Origin: Prosthecodimorpha staleyi
GTDB taxonomy: Bacteria > Pseudomonadota > Alphaproteobacteria > Rhizobiales > Ancalomicrobiaceae
Reading direction: 5' to 3'
Assembly: GCF_018729455.1 (NCBI RefSeq)
Contig: NZ_JAHHZF010000016.1
Coordinates: 34,183 to 98,182, forward strand
DNA length: 64,000 nt
The position numbers were made by a program, and so were the translations under genes. Shown one piece after another: positions 23,661 through 32,560 of this stretch; the first letter of the stretch is position 1; every line of letters starts with the position of its first letter. A model generated the notes under the pieces. The model saw only the letters and a list, made by a program, of their open reading frames with translations, searched no databases and had not been told where the DNA came from.

Positions 23661-26321
23661 TCAGAATGCCACCTTCATGCCGCCGCGCACCGAACCGGCA
23701 CGGGCATGATCGGAGGTGAGGGTGCCGTCGATGTCCGAGAAGATGCTGACATTCTTCACCAGGACGATATCGAAGCCGAGCCCGACCGTGGTTCCGTAGA
23801 TCGTCCGATCGCCGAGCGCGCGCACCGTGAAGTCGGTATCGAGCACGGTTGCGCCATAGCCGGTCTTGCCGATGGTCTCTTGCGCGAAGCCGGCGGCCTT
23901 GAGCCAGTAGTTCATCGGGCGGCCTTCCGAACTGGTCTGATAGTTCAGCTTGGCTTCGAAGCGCTGCTCCAGGCCCTGCGCGGTGTGGGCGTCGTAGCGG
24001 ACATTCTGCGACGAGCCGCGCTCCCTGTAGCCGTCATAGGCGGCGGCGACGTAGCGCGCCTTCAGGCTCGGCGTCAGCGACCAGCGATCGCCGAGCGCGA
24101 AGCGGGTGGCGAGCGCCAGTTCGCCCGCGCCGAACCAGCCGTCGAAGCTGCCGGTGGCGGTTTCGCCACCGCTTCCAATCCGGCGCTTGGTTTCGGTCCG
24201 GATGTAGCCGCCGGCCAGCACCGCATCGAGCCAGGCGGTGCCGAGCGTGCGCCGGGCATAGCCACCGGCCAGGCCGATATCGCCGCTCGACGAGCCGGAA
24301 CCGCCATCCAGCGTGGACGAGGTCTTGCCGCCGCCGCCGAAGGTGCCGAAGCGCCAGTCGTCATGCTGATGGTCGATACCGCCCGCGAGGCCCCACTGGC
24401 GCGATTGCAGGGCGCCCTGGCCGCCGCTGGCATCCTGCTGGCGCGCAGCGGCGAGGCTGCGCAGCCAGACCAGGTTGCCATAGGCGTCATAGGTGGTGCC
24501 CTGGCCGATCGAGCCGGTCTGAATGTCGGTCGGCGAGGGCCGGGCGGTGGTGTCGGCGTAACCGAGCGGCGCGCCGGAGGTGCGGACCGGGCGCGGTGCG
24601 TCGATGGCGATGATGTCGCCGACCAGGCCCAGGATGCCGCTTGAGAAGTCGCGCACCATGCTGGGGCTGGCCGAAACCGTCTTGTTGTCGACGACGACGA
24701 TGTTGCCGGCCTTGGTGTCCGGATCGATGCCGGAGGTGATCAGCGTCAGCGACTTGTCCCTGACGTTGATCTGGTTCGAGTTGACCAGATAGTCCTCGAC
24801 CGCCAGCGTATACGAGCCGGTGTGGAAATTGATGGTGTTCCCGGTCGTCGAGTTGAAGTCGACCGCACCGTTGAAGCGCGCCGAATTGTAGACGTTGAGC
24901 GTGTTGTTCGAGCCGTTATACCAAATGGCCGCGGAACCGCCGGAGATGCGGCCGCTGGCATTGATGGTGCTGCCGGACCCGCCGATCTCGATGCCGTAGG
25001 TCCCGCCCGAGACCCGGCCACCGGCCCCGACGGTGACCGTCGTCGTACCGGTGTCGTTATAGGCATAGATGCCGCGGCGCGTGCCCCCGGTCACCTTGCC
25101 GTCGACCGAGATCGTCTGGATGCCGCCGAAGGCGTGGGAGTTGATGCCATCGTCCCCGCCCGTAATCTTGCCGCTGGTTTGGACGATGGTCTGGTTGCCG
25201 CCGAAGGTGTTGGCTTCGATGCCGGAGATCGTGCCGATGACGTTCCCGGCCGTCTGGACCTTGGTGTCGCCCGTGCCCAGGTGACTGACCTCGATGGCCG
25301 CTTTGCCGTAGATCAGGCCGGCGGTCTGGACGACCGTTAGGTCCCCCGTATTGGAGGAATAGTTGCCGACATAGAGACCTCCGGAATAGGGCTCCGTCGA
25401 TCCGATCGTGCCGGATACGGTGACGTTGGTGTCGCCGGTACCCCCATTGAACAGCAAGGCACCGGCTCCGGAACCGATGATCGAACCGCCCTTCTGGGTG
25501 AAAGTCAGGTCGGTGGAATTCGGACCATTCTGCACGTAAACGCCGTAGCTGCCGGCACCAAGCGACTGAACGGTGCTCGATGTCGTGACGTTGGTGTGCC
25601 CGGTGCCGGCATTGTAGGCATAGATCCCGTAGGAATCGCCCGTGATGGATCCGCCGTTCTGGACGATGTCGAGGTTCTTGGCGGTGATGCCGTTGGAGAC
25701 GTAGAGCGTGTTGAGCGTCCCGGCCACGGCCACCGAGGTGTTCCCAGTGCCACCGTTAAAGGCCTCGATGCCGCTATAGCCGCCGGAGATCGTGCCGCCC
25801 GTCTGATTGATGGTCAAATCGGTCGTATTGGAATTGGTCGAGACGCTCAGACCGGTCAGGGCCCCTGACAGTTCGCCGGCACTCGTAATGGTCGTTGCGC
25901 CGGTGCCGCCGTTGTAGACATACAGTCCGAAAGCGAATCCGACGATCTCGCTGCCCGCCTCAGCCGTGACTGTCATGGAGCCGCCGACGGTGTCGACATA
26001 GGCACCGAAAGTTTCAAGCGGCCCGACGGTCTTGTAGGTCTTCTCGAACAGGACCGATCCGTTCAAAAAATTGTTGCCGCGCGTCTCCCCCGAGCAGACG
26101 GTGATGTCGCCGTTATACATGCAGTCGGCGCGGGCGGGGCCGATGGCGAAGAGCAGACCGACGCCGGCCAGGATCGCGCTGGCCGCCACGCTGCCGAGCA
26201 GCCGTTCGACTGTCCGGCCTTGATCCGACACATCTATGGCGGGCAATGCGGCGGATGAGCCGGCCCATTGGCACGGGGATCCGAGGGCACAAGCGGGCGC
26301 ATGGCGAACGAAGCTGAGCAT
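23661..26321 (-). CDS. Autotransporter with repetitive beta-helix passenger
   Basis: About 886 residues. I chose the ATG at 26321 because GGAG lies five bases upstream; an ATG at 26327 and a TTG at 26366 are alternatives. The unusually long N-terminal region (about 40 residues before the hydrophobic core ending in ARADC) resembles extended signal peptides of autotransporters. The passenger, to about residue 600, is built from glycine- and threonine-rich repeats. YNGGTGxTxVTxxG-type strands recur about every 45 residues, predicting a right-handed beta-helix. The last 280 or so residues form an autotransporter barrel ending in the outer-membrane signature with terminal Phe (MKVAF). The passenger would be displayed on the surface. 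No cleavage or protease motif is visible; adhesion is a guess from the fold. Confidence 0.87.
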   Translation of the reverse strand: MLSFVRHAPACALGSPCQWAGSSAALPAIDVSDQGRTVERLLGSVAASAILAGVGLLFAIGPARADCMYNGDITVCSGETRGNNFLNGSVLFEKTYKTVGPLETFGAYVDTVGGSMTVTAEAGSEIVGFAFGLYVYNGGTGATTITSAGELSGALTGLSVSTNSNTTDLTINQTGGTISGGYSGIEAFNGGTGNTSVAVAGTLNTLYVSNGITAKNLDIVQNGGSITGDSYGIYAYNAGTGHTNVTTSSTVQSLGAGSYGVYVQNGPNSTDLTFTQKGGSIIGSGAGALLFNGGTGDTNVTVSGTIGSTEPYSGGLYVGNYSSNTGDLTVVQTAGLIYGKAAIEVSHLGTGDTKVQTAGNVIGTISGIEANTFGGNQTIVQTSGKITGGDDGINSHAFGGIQTISVDGKVTGGTRRGIYAYNDTGTTTVTVGAGGRVSGGTYGIEIGGSGSTINASGRISGGSAAIWYNGSNNTLNVYNSARFNGAVDFNSTTGNTINFHTGSYTLAVEDYLVNSNQINVRDKSLTLITSGIDPDTKAGNIVVVDNKTVSASPSMVRDFSSGILGLVGDIIAIDAPRPVRTSGAPLGYADTTARPSPTDIQTGSIGQGTTYDAYGNLVWLRSLAAARQQDASGGQGALQSRQWGLAGGIDHQHDDWRFGTFGGGGKTSSTLDGGSGSSSGDIGLAGGYARRTLGTAWLDAVLAGGYIRTETKRRIGSGGETATGSFDGWFGAGELALATRFALGDRWSLTPSLKARYVAAAYDGYRERGSSQNVRYDAHTAQGLEQRFEAKLNYQTSSEGRPMNYWLKAAGFAQETIGKTGYGATVLDTDFTVRALGDRTIYGTTVGLGFDIVLVKNVSIFSDIDGTLTSDHARAGSVRGGMKVAF

Positions 26322-26546
26322 CAGCATCTCCGGCCGGATCGAACGGTTCAAACTGGTGAAGTCCAACGAATCATTGGGTGAATCGCATGGTTAATCGGTA
26401 TCGTAATGTTGGTTAATTCTGCAATAACGGAACAATCAAAGACTTGCAGATTTGCCGCGTTTGCGCCGTCGATAGGCGTATTCCGACCGGCCTTGTCACA
26501 TGCCCGGGCGGCCATGGTGCTTCCGCCCGGCAATGATCTGAGTTGA

Positions 26547-26562
26547 ATTCATTTAAATGAAT
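26547..26562. promoter_or_regulatory. Perfect AT-rich palindrome, candidate operator
   Basis: ATTCATTTAAATGAAT is a perfect 16-base palindrome in a locally AT-rich patch of otherwise GC-rich DNA. It lies between the divergent autotransporter and inositol-monophosphatase-family genes, 127 bases before the latter. The form resembles MarR/TetR-type operators. No matching regulator is adjacent. The 320-base divergent gap also holds the AT-rich stretch 26395-26450, a plausible autotransporter promoter. Confidence 0.45.
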
Positions 26563-26688
26563 ATATCGGGCCGGTGCTCATCCGCGGCGGCGGCTTTTGC
26601 AGGGACGTCACGATTGTCATCCCGGCCAATCCGGCGCAAAACCTGCGGCGACGCCAGCAAGGCTTCTCGTCGGGATGAGGATACTGTG

Positions 26689-27489
26689 ATGGACGACCGC
26701 GCGCTGGCCCTGCGCCTGCATGCCGCCTGCTCGATCGCCACCGAGGCCGGCGCCCTGGCGCGGCGTCTGTTCCTGGAACGGCCTCAAGGCGACTACGCCC
26801 TGAAGGGTCCGCAGGACTACCTGACCGAGGCCGATGGCGCCGTCGAGGCGCTGGTGCGCGCGCGCCTAGCGGCCGTCTTCCCCGACGACGGCATGATCGG
26901 CGAGGAGACTGGCGGGTCGGCCGCCGCGGCGACCTGGATCGTCGATCCGATCGACGGGACGGCCAATTTCGCGCGGGGCGTGCCGCATTTCTGCGTCTCG
27001 ATCGGGCTCCTGGTCGACGGGCGCCCGGAACTCGGTGCGATCGCGGCGCCGATGCAGAGCGAACTCTACGCCGCACGACGCGGCCAGGGCGCGACGTTGA
27101 ACGGGCGCCCGATCCGCGCGGCGTCGACCGGCGCGCTGGCGGAAGCGGTGGTCGAACTCGGCTGGTCGCCGCGCCGCCCGGCAGCCGACTATCTGGCGCT
27201 GACCGAACGGGTGCTGGCATCCGGCGCCAGCGTCCGCCGCGCCGGGTCGGGCACGCTCGGTCTCGCCTATGTGGCGGCCGGGCGCTCCGACGGCTATGCC
27301 GAACTGCATATCCGTGCGTGGGATGTCCTGGCCGCCCTGGTACTGGTCGCCGAGGCCGGCGGCCTGACCAGCGATTTCTTCGCCGAGCCCGACTGGCTGG
27401 CCGGTGCCCCGGTGCTGGCCGCCGCGCCGGGGATCGGCACGGCGCTTTCGGAAATGGTCGGGATCTCGCTTTCCCCTACGAGATCATAA
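26689..27489 (+). CDS. Inositol monophosphatase family phosphatase
   Basis: 266 residues from the ATG at 26689, with GATGAGG eight bases upstream. Metal-binding motifs are present: GEETGG (Glu ligand), DPIDGTANF (Asp ligands in the DPxDGT signature) and WDVLAALVLVAEAGG near the C-terminus with the catalytic Asp. The superfamily includes inositol-1-phosphatase, histidinol phosphatase (HisN), CysQ and fructose bisphosphatase. The length and GTANFARGVPHFCVSIGL block fit the IMPase/HisN group, but the substrate cannot be fixed. It stands alone: an AT-rich palindrome lies upstream and a strong terminator hairpin 240 bases downstream. Confidence 0.87.
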   Translation: MDDRALALRLHAACSIATEAGALARRLFLERPQGDYALKGPQDYLTEADGAVEALVRARLAAVFPDDGMIGEETGGSAAAATWIVDPIDGTANFARGVPHFCVSIGLLVDGRPELGAIAAPMQSELYAARRGQGATLNGRPIRAASTGALAEAVVELGWSPRRPAADYLALTERVLASGASVRRAGSGTLGLAYVAAGRSDGYAELHIRAWDVLAALVLVAEAGGLTSDFFAEPDWLAGAPVLAAAPGIGTALSEMVGISLSPTRS

Positions 27490-28024
27490 CCTTGGCGGCG
27501 GGCCGGCATCCGTGCGCAGCGGCTGCGAACGTTTTGGATTCAGCGGCACTCAAGCACCCGCCCGATCGATACTTGCGAAAATTGAGCATTTTTCGACTTC
27601 CATCAAATATGTCAGTCGTCGTTATGGTTCTTTACACAAACGCAAGACTTTGATGTCATCGTATTCGTAGCCAGGGTGATTCGTTATCGCCTTTGCCGCT
27701 CGCCCTTCGGGCGTTTCCTCCCAAGACTGGGCCGCCGCTTCGACGGCCCTTTTTTTTGCCCGAAGCCCGACCTCTGTCGGGCCATCGGCCGGTGGATGCG
27801 GGGCCCGCAAGCCGGGAGCGGGCCATCGGCAGGCCCGAGAGCAGGGCGCGCCCGTCGAGGGCAGAGGTCGGCATCGGCGTGCATCGAACCGCTGGCATCC
27901 TTGGGCGATCGGCGCCATAACTGACTCCGTCGCACCATGAGGGGCCCTCCCAACGGGCTGATCGACAAACATATTCAAGAATTTGGGTGTTCGGCCGGAG
28001 CCGGGGCCGAAGGCGGGGTCTGCC
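27490..28024. other. Intergenic region with lower-GC start and possible minus-strand gene remnant
   Basis: No complete gene is supported. Its first 170 bases are clearly less GC-rich than the neighbours. On the minus strand, 27622 to about 27760 reads as a protein-like C-terminus (KRAVEAAAQSWEETPEGRAA, then a tail with NHPGYEYDDIKVL). Codon use there is unlike the rest of the window, and there is no plausible start or upstream continuation. It may be the leftover end of a transferred gene or chance. Several hairpins follow, including GCCCGAC-CTCT-GTCGGGC near 27764-27782. Confidence 0.35.
27729..27757 (+). terminator. Rho-independent terminator
   Basis: A GC-rich stem GGGCCG...CGGCCC (27729-27749), extended by two further pairs across one mismatch, is followed directly by eight T residues (27750-27757). 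The T run makes it directional to the plus strand. It is the first strong terminator after the inositol-monophosphatase-family gene, although 240 bases beyond its stop. Confidence 0.72.
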
Positions 28025-29185
28025 ATGCTGATTTCCGAAATCGTCGCCGAAGAGAACGACTTCGTCGCCCTGCGGCGGCAACTGCACAACCGCCCCGAAC
28101 TCGGCTACGAGGAGCATGAGACCAGCGACCTGGTCGCACGCCTGCTCGGCGACTGGGGCTATGCGGTGCATCGCGGTCTGGGCGGGACTGGCGTCGTCGG
28201 CACGCTCACGGCCGGCACGGGCACGCGGCGGATTGGCATCCGCGCCGACATGGATGCCCTGCCGATCCTGGAGGAGACCGGGCTCGCCTATGCGAGCGCT
28301 ATCCCCGGCAGGATGCATGCCTGCGGACATGACGGTCACACGGTCATGCTGCTTGCTGCCGCCCGCCATCTCGCCCGCTCGCGCAGCTTCGACGGCACCA
28401 TCCATCTGATCTTCCAGCCTGCCGAGGAAGGCCTTGCCGGCGCCCGGCGGATGATGGACGAAGGCCTGTTTCGGCTGTTCCCGTGCGACGCGGTCTTCGC
28501 CGTGCACAACTGGCCGAACCGGCCGGTCGGCGATTTCCTGTTCCGGCCGGGTGTGCTGATGTCCGCCGCCGACAACGTGATCATCACCATCGAGGGCAAG
28601 GGCGGCCACGGCGCCCATCCCGAAATGGCGGTCGATCCGATCGTGGCCGGCGCCTCCACCGTGATGGCGCTGCAGACGATCGTCTCGCGCAACATCGACC
28701 CGCAGGAGCCGGCGGTGATCACCGTCGGCGCCTTCCAGTCCGGGCAGGCGTCCAACGTCATCCCGGGCGCGGCGACCTTGAGACTATCCGTGCGCAGTTT
28801 CGCCGAGTCCGTACACGACCAGTTGGAAGACCGCATCACCGCGGTCGCGCGACTGCAGGCGGAAAGCTACGGCTGCACGGCAACGGTCGACTATCGGCGC
28901 ATCTATCCGGCACTGGTCAACACGCCGGAGGAAACCGCCTTCGCTCACGCCCTTGCGGTGGAGATCGCCGGCGCCGACCGGGCCCATATCGTGGCACGCC
29001 CGACGCCCGGCAGCGAGGACTTCGCCTTCATGCTGCAGGAGAAGCCGGGCTGCTACTTCCTGCTCGGCGCCGGCGACGGACCGATGCTGCACCACGCCAA
29101 ATTCGACTTCAACGACGCCATCCTGACCCGCGGGGCAAGCTTCTGGGTCCATCTGGCCGAGCGCTATCTCGCCAAGGCGGCGTGA
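28025..29185 (+). CDS. M20 family amidohydrolase (hippurate hydrolase/N-acyl amino acid deacylase-like)
   Basis: 386 residues from the ATG at 28025. Dinuclear-metal motifs are complete: RADMDALPI, HACGHDGHT, the general-base pair in PAEEGLAGA, and the late TPGSEDFAFM with its metal-ligand-bearing context. The dimerisation domain begins at GKGGHGAHPEM. This is the subfamily called M20D, which hydrolyses N-acyl or N-aroyl amino acids (hippurate, N-acetyl amino acids, indole-3-acetyl amino acids). No signal peptide is present, so the enzyme is cytoplasmic. No transporter or regulator lies next to it; it converges on the CesT-type gene about 100 bases away. The substrate is not determinable. Confidence 0.9.
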   Translation: MLISEIVAEENDFVALRRQLHNRPELGYEEHETSDLVARLLGDWGYAVHRGLGGTGVVGTLTAGTGTRRIGIRADMDALPILEETGLAYASAIPGRMHACGHDGHTVMLLAAARHLARSRSFDGTIHLIFQPAEEGLAGARRMMDEGLFRLFPCDAVFAVHNWPNRPVGDFLFRPGVLMSAADNVIITIEGKGGHGAHPEMAVDPIVAGASTVMALQTIVSRNIDPQEPAVITVGAFQSGQASNVIPGAATLRLSVRSFAESVHDQLEDRITAVARLQAESYGCTATVDYRRIYPALVNTPEETAFAHALAVEIAGADRAHIVARPTPGSEDFAFMLQEKPGCYFLLGAGDGPMLHHAKFDFNDAILTRGASFWVHLAERYLAKAA

Positions 29186-29284
29186 GCGCGGCGCGGCCGC
29201 ACCGGGACGCGGCGCCGGGATAGGGACGTCGATGGACGCGGGGGCTGCCGACGAGGGGCGCCGGCAGACGCGGGGGAACGCCGT

Positions 29285-29743
29285 TCAGATGCGGATCATC
29301 GCCCCCACTTCTGCGGCGTCGGCCGGGGCGTCGTCCTCGTCCGACGGAGCGGCGATGACCTCGCTCCAGGCACGGATCGTGTTCAGATAGGTTTCCATGA
29401 TGCGCGCCAGGCGGGCACCGTCGAGGCCACGCCAAGCGACCGGCAGGGTCAGGATGACCCGCGGCGTCTCGTCGCCGGACAGGCTCAAGGTCGCGCCGAG
29501 CGTCGCATGCCAGAAATGGTTGCCCTTGAGCAGGTCTTCGTAGACCGCAGGTCCGTTGGCCGGCACGCCGAGATCGGTGATCAGCCAGAGGGCGTCGGCA
29601 TCCGCGCGATACTGAAAGTTGATCTGCAGGCCGCCGTCGAAGGCGAGGGCGGTCGCGCCGTCCGCGTCGAGCGCCAGGGCCGGTAGACCGATCTGGCCTC
29701 CGAACTCGGTCAGCAGATTGGCAAGCGCCGGATCGATGTTCAT
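29285..29743 (-). CDS. CesT-family type III secretion chaperone (copy 1)
   Basis: 152 residues from the ATG at 29743; a longer upstream frame has no ribosome binding site. The small acidic protein has the class I type III chaperone pattern: LLTEFGGQIGLPALALD helix and strand, an FQYRADADALWLITDLGVP hairpin, LLKGNHFW, then GATLSLSGDETPRVIL and a C-terminal helix LARIMETYLNTIRAWSEV. Such dimers bind the N-terminal chaperone-binding region of one effector and keep it secretion-competent. It closes the run kinase 1 - 200-residue protein 1 - chaperone 1 and is paralogous to the protein at 35192-35662 (shared ENDING ...IRI, DPALxNLxTE start, WRGLDGARLA). No type III apparatus genes are in the window, so the secretion system must be elsewhere or absent. 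Confidence 0.78.
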   Translation of the reverse strand: MNIDPALANLLTEFGGQIGLPALALDADGATALAFDGGLQINFQYRADADALWLITDLGVPANGPAVYEDLLKGNHFWHATLGATLSLSGDETPRVILTLPVAWRGLDGARLARIMETYLNTIRAWSEVIAAPSDEDDAPADAAEVGAMIRI

Positions 29744-29819
29744 GGCTGTCCCCCCATTCGGATGCGTTGCGGTCCGCCGAAGCGGATCGTTTCCTCTCGG
29801 TCTGGCCGGCGTCGCGCCG

Positions 29820-30419
29820 TCAAGCCAGTGTTCGGCGGCCGGCAAGAAGCTCGTCGAGCGCGGCGTTGACGGCTTTCGAGACCGGCACTTCGGTCGAGAA
29901 GTCGACCGCGTCGCGATTGTCGACGCTGCCCCGGACGAAGCCCCAGCGCGAAAGGTCGAACTCGGTGACGACGGCGACGAGCCGCCAGTCCTTCGGCAGG
30001 GCGCCGGCAGCGCGAGCCTCGCGAATGCGGCCGCGCAGGCTGCCGACCCAGGCGAAGGCGCGCTCGATCATCCCGCGGGCCTCGTCCACATCGGTGTAGG
30101 CGCCGCCCCAGCCGATCTGAATGAAGACGGCCAGTCCGTCTTCGACCAGGAAGTAGTGCAGGGCCGAACTGGCCAGGCCGCCGCCGTCGAAGCCGAACAG
30201 CGTGTAGGGCGACGGCGCGGCATCGGCGAGCGCCTCATCCAGATAGACATCCAGCGTGTAGGGTGGCGTCTCGATCGCCCGCGTGGCGAACAGGAATTCG
30301 CCGTCGGACTGCAACCGGGCCGTCTCTTCGGCGGTGAGGGGCGGCATGGGCAGGCCTTCGGCCTCGAAAATGGCGCGCGCCTTGTCGAAGGGGCTGGCGG
30401 CCGTCATGGCATCGGTCAT
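29820..30419 (-). CDS. Unrecognised protein of the kinase/chaperone locus (copy 1)
   Basis: 199 residues; I do not recognise the family. Features: an N-terminal helix (SPFDKARAIFEAEGLPMPPL), a central mixed alpha/beta part with FIQIGWGGAYTDV, then FAWVGSLRGRIREARAAGALP. It has no signal peptide, no membrane segment and no cysteine cluster. It is clearly paralogous to the protein at 32561-33157; both follow a kinase-fold gene at short distance (here 21 bases) and share IQIxWGGAYTDV and the ARxAGxLP helix. Being small, acidic and always paired with the kinase, it could be a second chaperone, a regulator that holds the kinase inactive before export, or an immunity-like partner. That is inference from position only. 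Confidence 0.7.
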   Translation of the reverse strand: MTDAMTAASPFDKARAIFEAEGLPMPPLTAEETARLQSDGEFLFATRAIETPPYTLDVYLDEALADAAPSPYTLFGFDGGGLASSALHYFLVEDGLAVFIQIGWGGAYTDVDEARGMIERAFAWVGSLRGRIREARAAGALPKDWRLVAVVTEFDLSRWGFVRGSVDNRDAVDFSTEVPVSKAVNAALDELLAGRRTLA

Positions 30420-30440
30420 GGTTGGAACCTCCGGAAGCCG

Positions 30441-32243
30441 TCAGATGATCTGGTTGGTGCGCTGCAGCGCGCGCTCGTAGTCGCGGCCGACATAGCTGTT
30501 CTCGTTGCGGAATTCGGCACCGACCCAGTCCTGGCCCCACTGTTCCGGCTTGATGATGCGGTTCTTCATCTGTAGATCGGACACGTGCACCTTGAGGCCG
30601 ACCAGGCGATCCTTGGCGGCGCGGATTTCCTCCGGCTTCAGTCCCTTCAGGCAATCGGCCAGGTCGGTGTCGGTCATGCCGCGGATCATGCTCGCCATGT
30701 CGGTGTCGATGATCGGCGGCATCTTGCGGCCGCGGAAGCCCTTGTCGAGGGGCGACGTGCCCTGGGCGATGCCGTTCGGATCGTGCAGATCCTTGCCGAG
30801 GCACTGGTCGTTGTCGATGCCGGTGACCACGGCTTGGCCGTTCTTGTCGATCGCGATGAAGTAGTTGTTGCCGTGCCGGTCGCCCTGGCCGACCAGATGG
30901 TCGAGCAGCTGCAGCTTGACGATCTCGCGCCGGACGTCGCCGCGCTCGAACAGCGCCGGATCCGTCTTGGCGGCCGGATTGCCGGGCGCGCGCGACATGA
31001 CGATGCCGAGTTCGCCCCCGCCGGACGACAGGCCGCGGATGCCGATCTCGGTATGCGGCACCACGTCGAAACCGAGCTTTTTGGCGACCGAGCAGGTCGC
31101 GACGTTGCGCAGCGCGATCTGCGGGTTGTAGGGGTCGATGCCGGTGCGCGCCGCCACCCAGCCCTTCTCGACCTTTGTGGTCCGGGTCAGATCGGGCGGG
31201 CTCAGGGGCTTGTACACCGCGTGGTAGTCGCCGCCGCCCGAATCGTAATCCACAGAATAGACCGTGTTGAAGGCGCCCGAACCGAGCTTGGTCATCCCGC
31301 TCGTGCGCGTGGTTTCGTCGAAACTGGTGACGATGGTATCCGGCCGGATCGGAATATCCATCTTGCGATAGAGGAGACCGCCTTCGATGCCGATGCCGGA
31401 CTTCTCCAACAGGATCGCCTCGCCGCGCGTGAAGCCGGCCTTTCCGTAGTCGTGCAGTTGCGTCGGGGTCAGGTTGCGGTCGAGCAGGTTGTTCTCGACG
31501 ATATGCCGCGCCTGGGCGGGCGTCAGGCCGTGCAGGTCGTGCATGTTGTCGAGCGTGAAGCCGAGGCGGGCGAAATCCATGATCTCGGAGAGGCTGCGGT
31601 CCGGCGGGAAGGTACCGCCCTTCTTCATCTGAGACAGCAGGGACTCGACCAGCTTCTGCTCCGCCTTGATCTGCTCGCGGACCTCACCGATCTCGGTCTT
31701 GTGGCTATGCGAGCGACCCTTCATGTATTTGTTCGCCGACGCCATGGCGAAGTCGAGAGTATTCTCCAACTCGTGCAGGCGACCCGAGTCGGTATAGGAT
31801 TTCATCGGCGACCGATAATGCGGCGGCATGCTCATCTCATGCGCGTCGTCCGACAGGAACTTATGGACATCGTCCATCTTGGCGAGCATGTCCTTGTATC
31901 CGGTCGACATCTTGTGCACGCCGAAGATGCCGAAGCTCTTGTCGGCCTTCGGATCGCCCGCCCGGCCCTTCAGGGTCGCGCTGGTTTCCACGCCGGGGGC
32001 GCGCTCGGCCGCCCGGGTCAGGCGATAGTCCGGCGTGCGCGGCTCGACATTGCGGCCGGGGAGGGGTTTGGGCGAACGGTCGACCGTCGTCGGCTTGGGT
32101 GGGGTGGACGGCTTGAAGGCCACCACCTTGACGCCCGAGCCGCCCCATTGGCCGGTCCCGAGGCTAGGACCCGTGGATTTCGGGCCCGTGGTGCCGATGG
32201 TCGGCTGGTGCAGCGTAGGACCGCTGGTCTGACTGATGGCCAT
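30441..32243 (-). CDS. Putative secreted effector with PI3/4-kinase-like fold (kinase 1)
   Basis: 600 residues from the ATG at 32243 (GAGGGAGAG upstream). The first 70 or so residues are rich in Ser, Thr, Gly and Pro, as in type III export signals. A helical middle part (about 100-290) follows, opening with FGVHKMSTGY. The kinase-like core has a glycine-rich loop LGSGAFNTVYS (about 318), a lysine in VYKPLSP, a catalytic loop QGDRHGNNYF (about 450-459) and GIDNDQC (about 473) where kinases have DFG. GDRHxxN is the PI3/PI4-kinase form of the catalytic loop. Paralogue of the protein at 33206-35020, about as long and colinear throughout. Whether the target is lipid or protein is unknown. No family name is recalled, and type III export is inferred from the flanking CesT chaperones. 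Confidence 0.68.
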   Translation of the reverse strand: MAISQTSGPTLHQPTIGTTGPKSTGPSLGTGQWGGSGVKVVAFKPSTPPKPTTVDRSPKPLPGRNVEPRTPDYRLTRAAERAPGVETSATLKGRAGDPKADKSFGIFGVHKMSTGYKDMLAKMDDVHKFLSDDAHEMSMPPHYRSPMKSYTDSGRLHELENTLDFAMASANKYMKGRSHSHKTEIGEVREQIKAEQKLVESLLSQMKKGGTFPPDRSLSEIMDFARLGFTLDNMHDLHGLTPAQARHIVENNLLDRNLTPTQLHDYGKAGFTRGEAILLEKSGIGIEGGLLYRKMDIPIRPDTIVTSFDETTRTSGMTKLGSGAFNTVYSVDYDSGGGDYHAVYKPLSPPDLTRTTKVEKGWVAARTGIDPYNPQIALRNVATCSVAKKLGFDVVPHTEIGIRGLSSGGGELGIVMSRAPGNPAAKTDPALFERGDVRREIVKLQLLDHLVGQGDRHGNNYFIAIDKNGQAVVTGIDNDQCLGKDLHDPNGIAQGTSPLDKGFRGRKMPPIIDTDMASMIRGMTDTDLADCLKGLKPEEIRAAKDRLVGLKVHVSDLQMKNRIIKPEQWGQDWVGAEFRNENSYVGRDYERALQRTNQII

Positions 32244-32302
32244 GGCGCGCTCTCCCTCGCGGCTCGTTCCTGCGCCGACTATGCACTCAGTGAAATTGCG
32301 GA

Positions 32303-32312
32303 CTGTCACAAA
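32303..32312 (-). promoter_or_regulatory. Shared upstream element of the kinase 1 gene
   Basis: On the minus strand TTTGTGACAG lies 60 bases before the kinase 1 start. The identical ten bases occur 71 bases before kinase 2. GTGACA could serve as a -35 element, with TGCATAGT 18 bases on. It may equally be an activator site. The 317-base gap 32244-32560 holds nothing else I can name. Confidence 0.45.
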
Positions 32313-32560
32313 CGGCACTTGGCGCTGCCGTAGCGTAAAACCCGACGCGAAGGTGGCGAGGCCGGCCGCCTGACGACCCTAGCGGCATCGGGGATCACGG
32401 CGGCTCGCCGTCCGGCCTCCGTCGGGCCATCGCAAGGCCTTCGACAAGGCCCGGGGACAAGGCGAGCCGAACCGATCCGGACGTCCCGGGCGCCCGGTTT
32501 TGCGGGCAACGTCCAGGCATCTGCCCCGCGGGGCGCTTCCGATCGGTCGTCAACCGGCCG

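Noticed and set aside
27729..27782. Possible riboswitch or attenuator from the cluster of hairpins
   Set aside because: It is downstream of a gene rather than in a leader, and 240 bases before the next start. The T-run hairpin is explained as a terminator.
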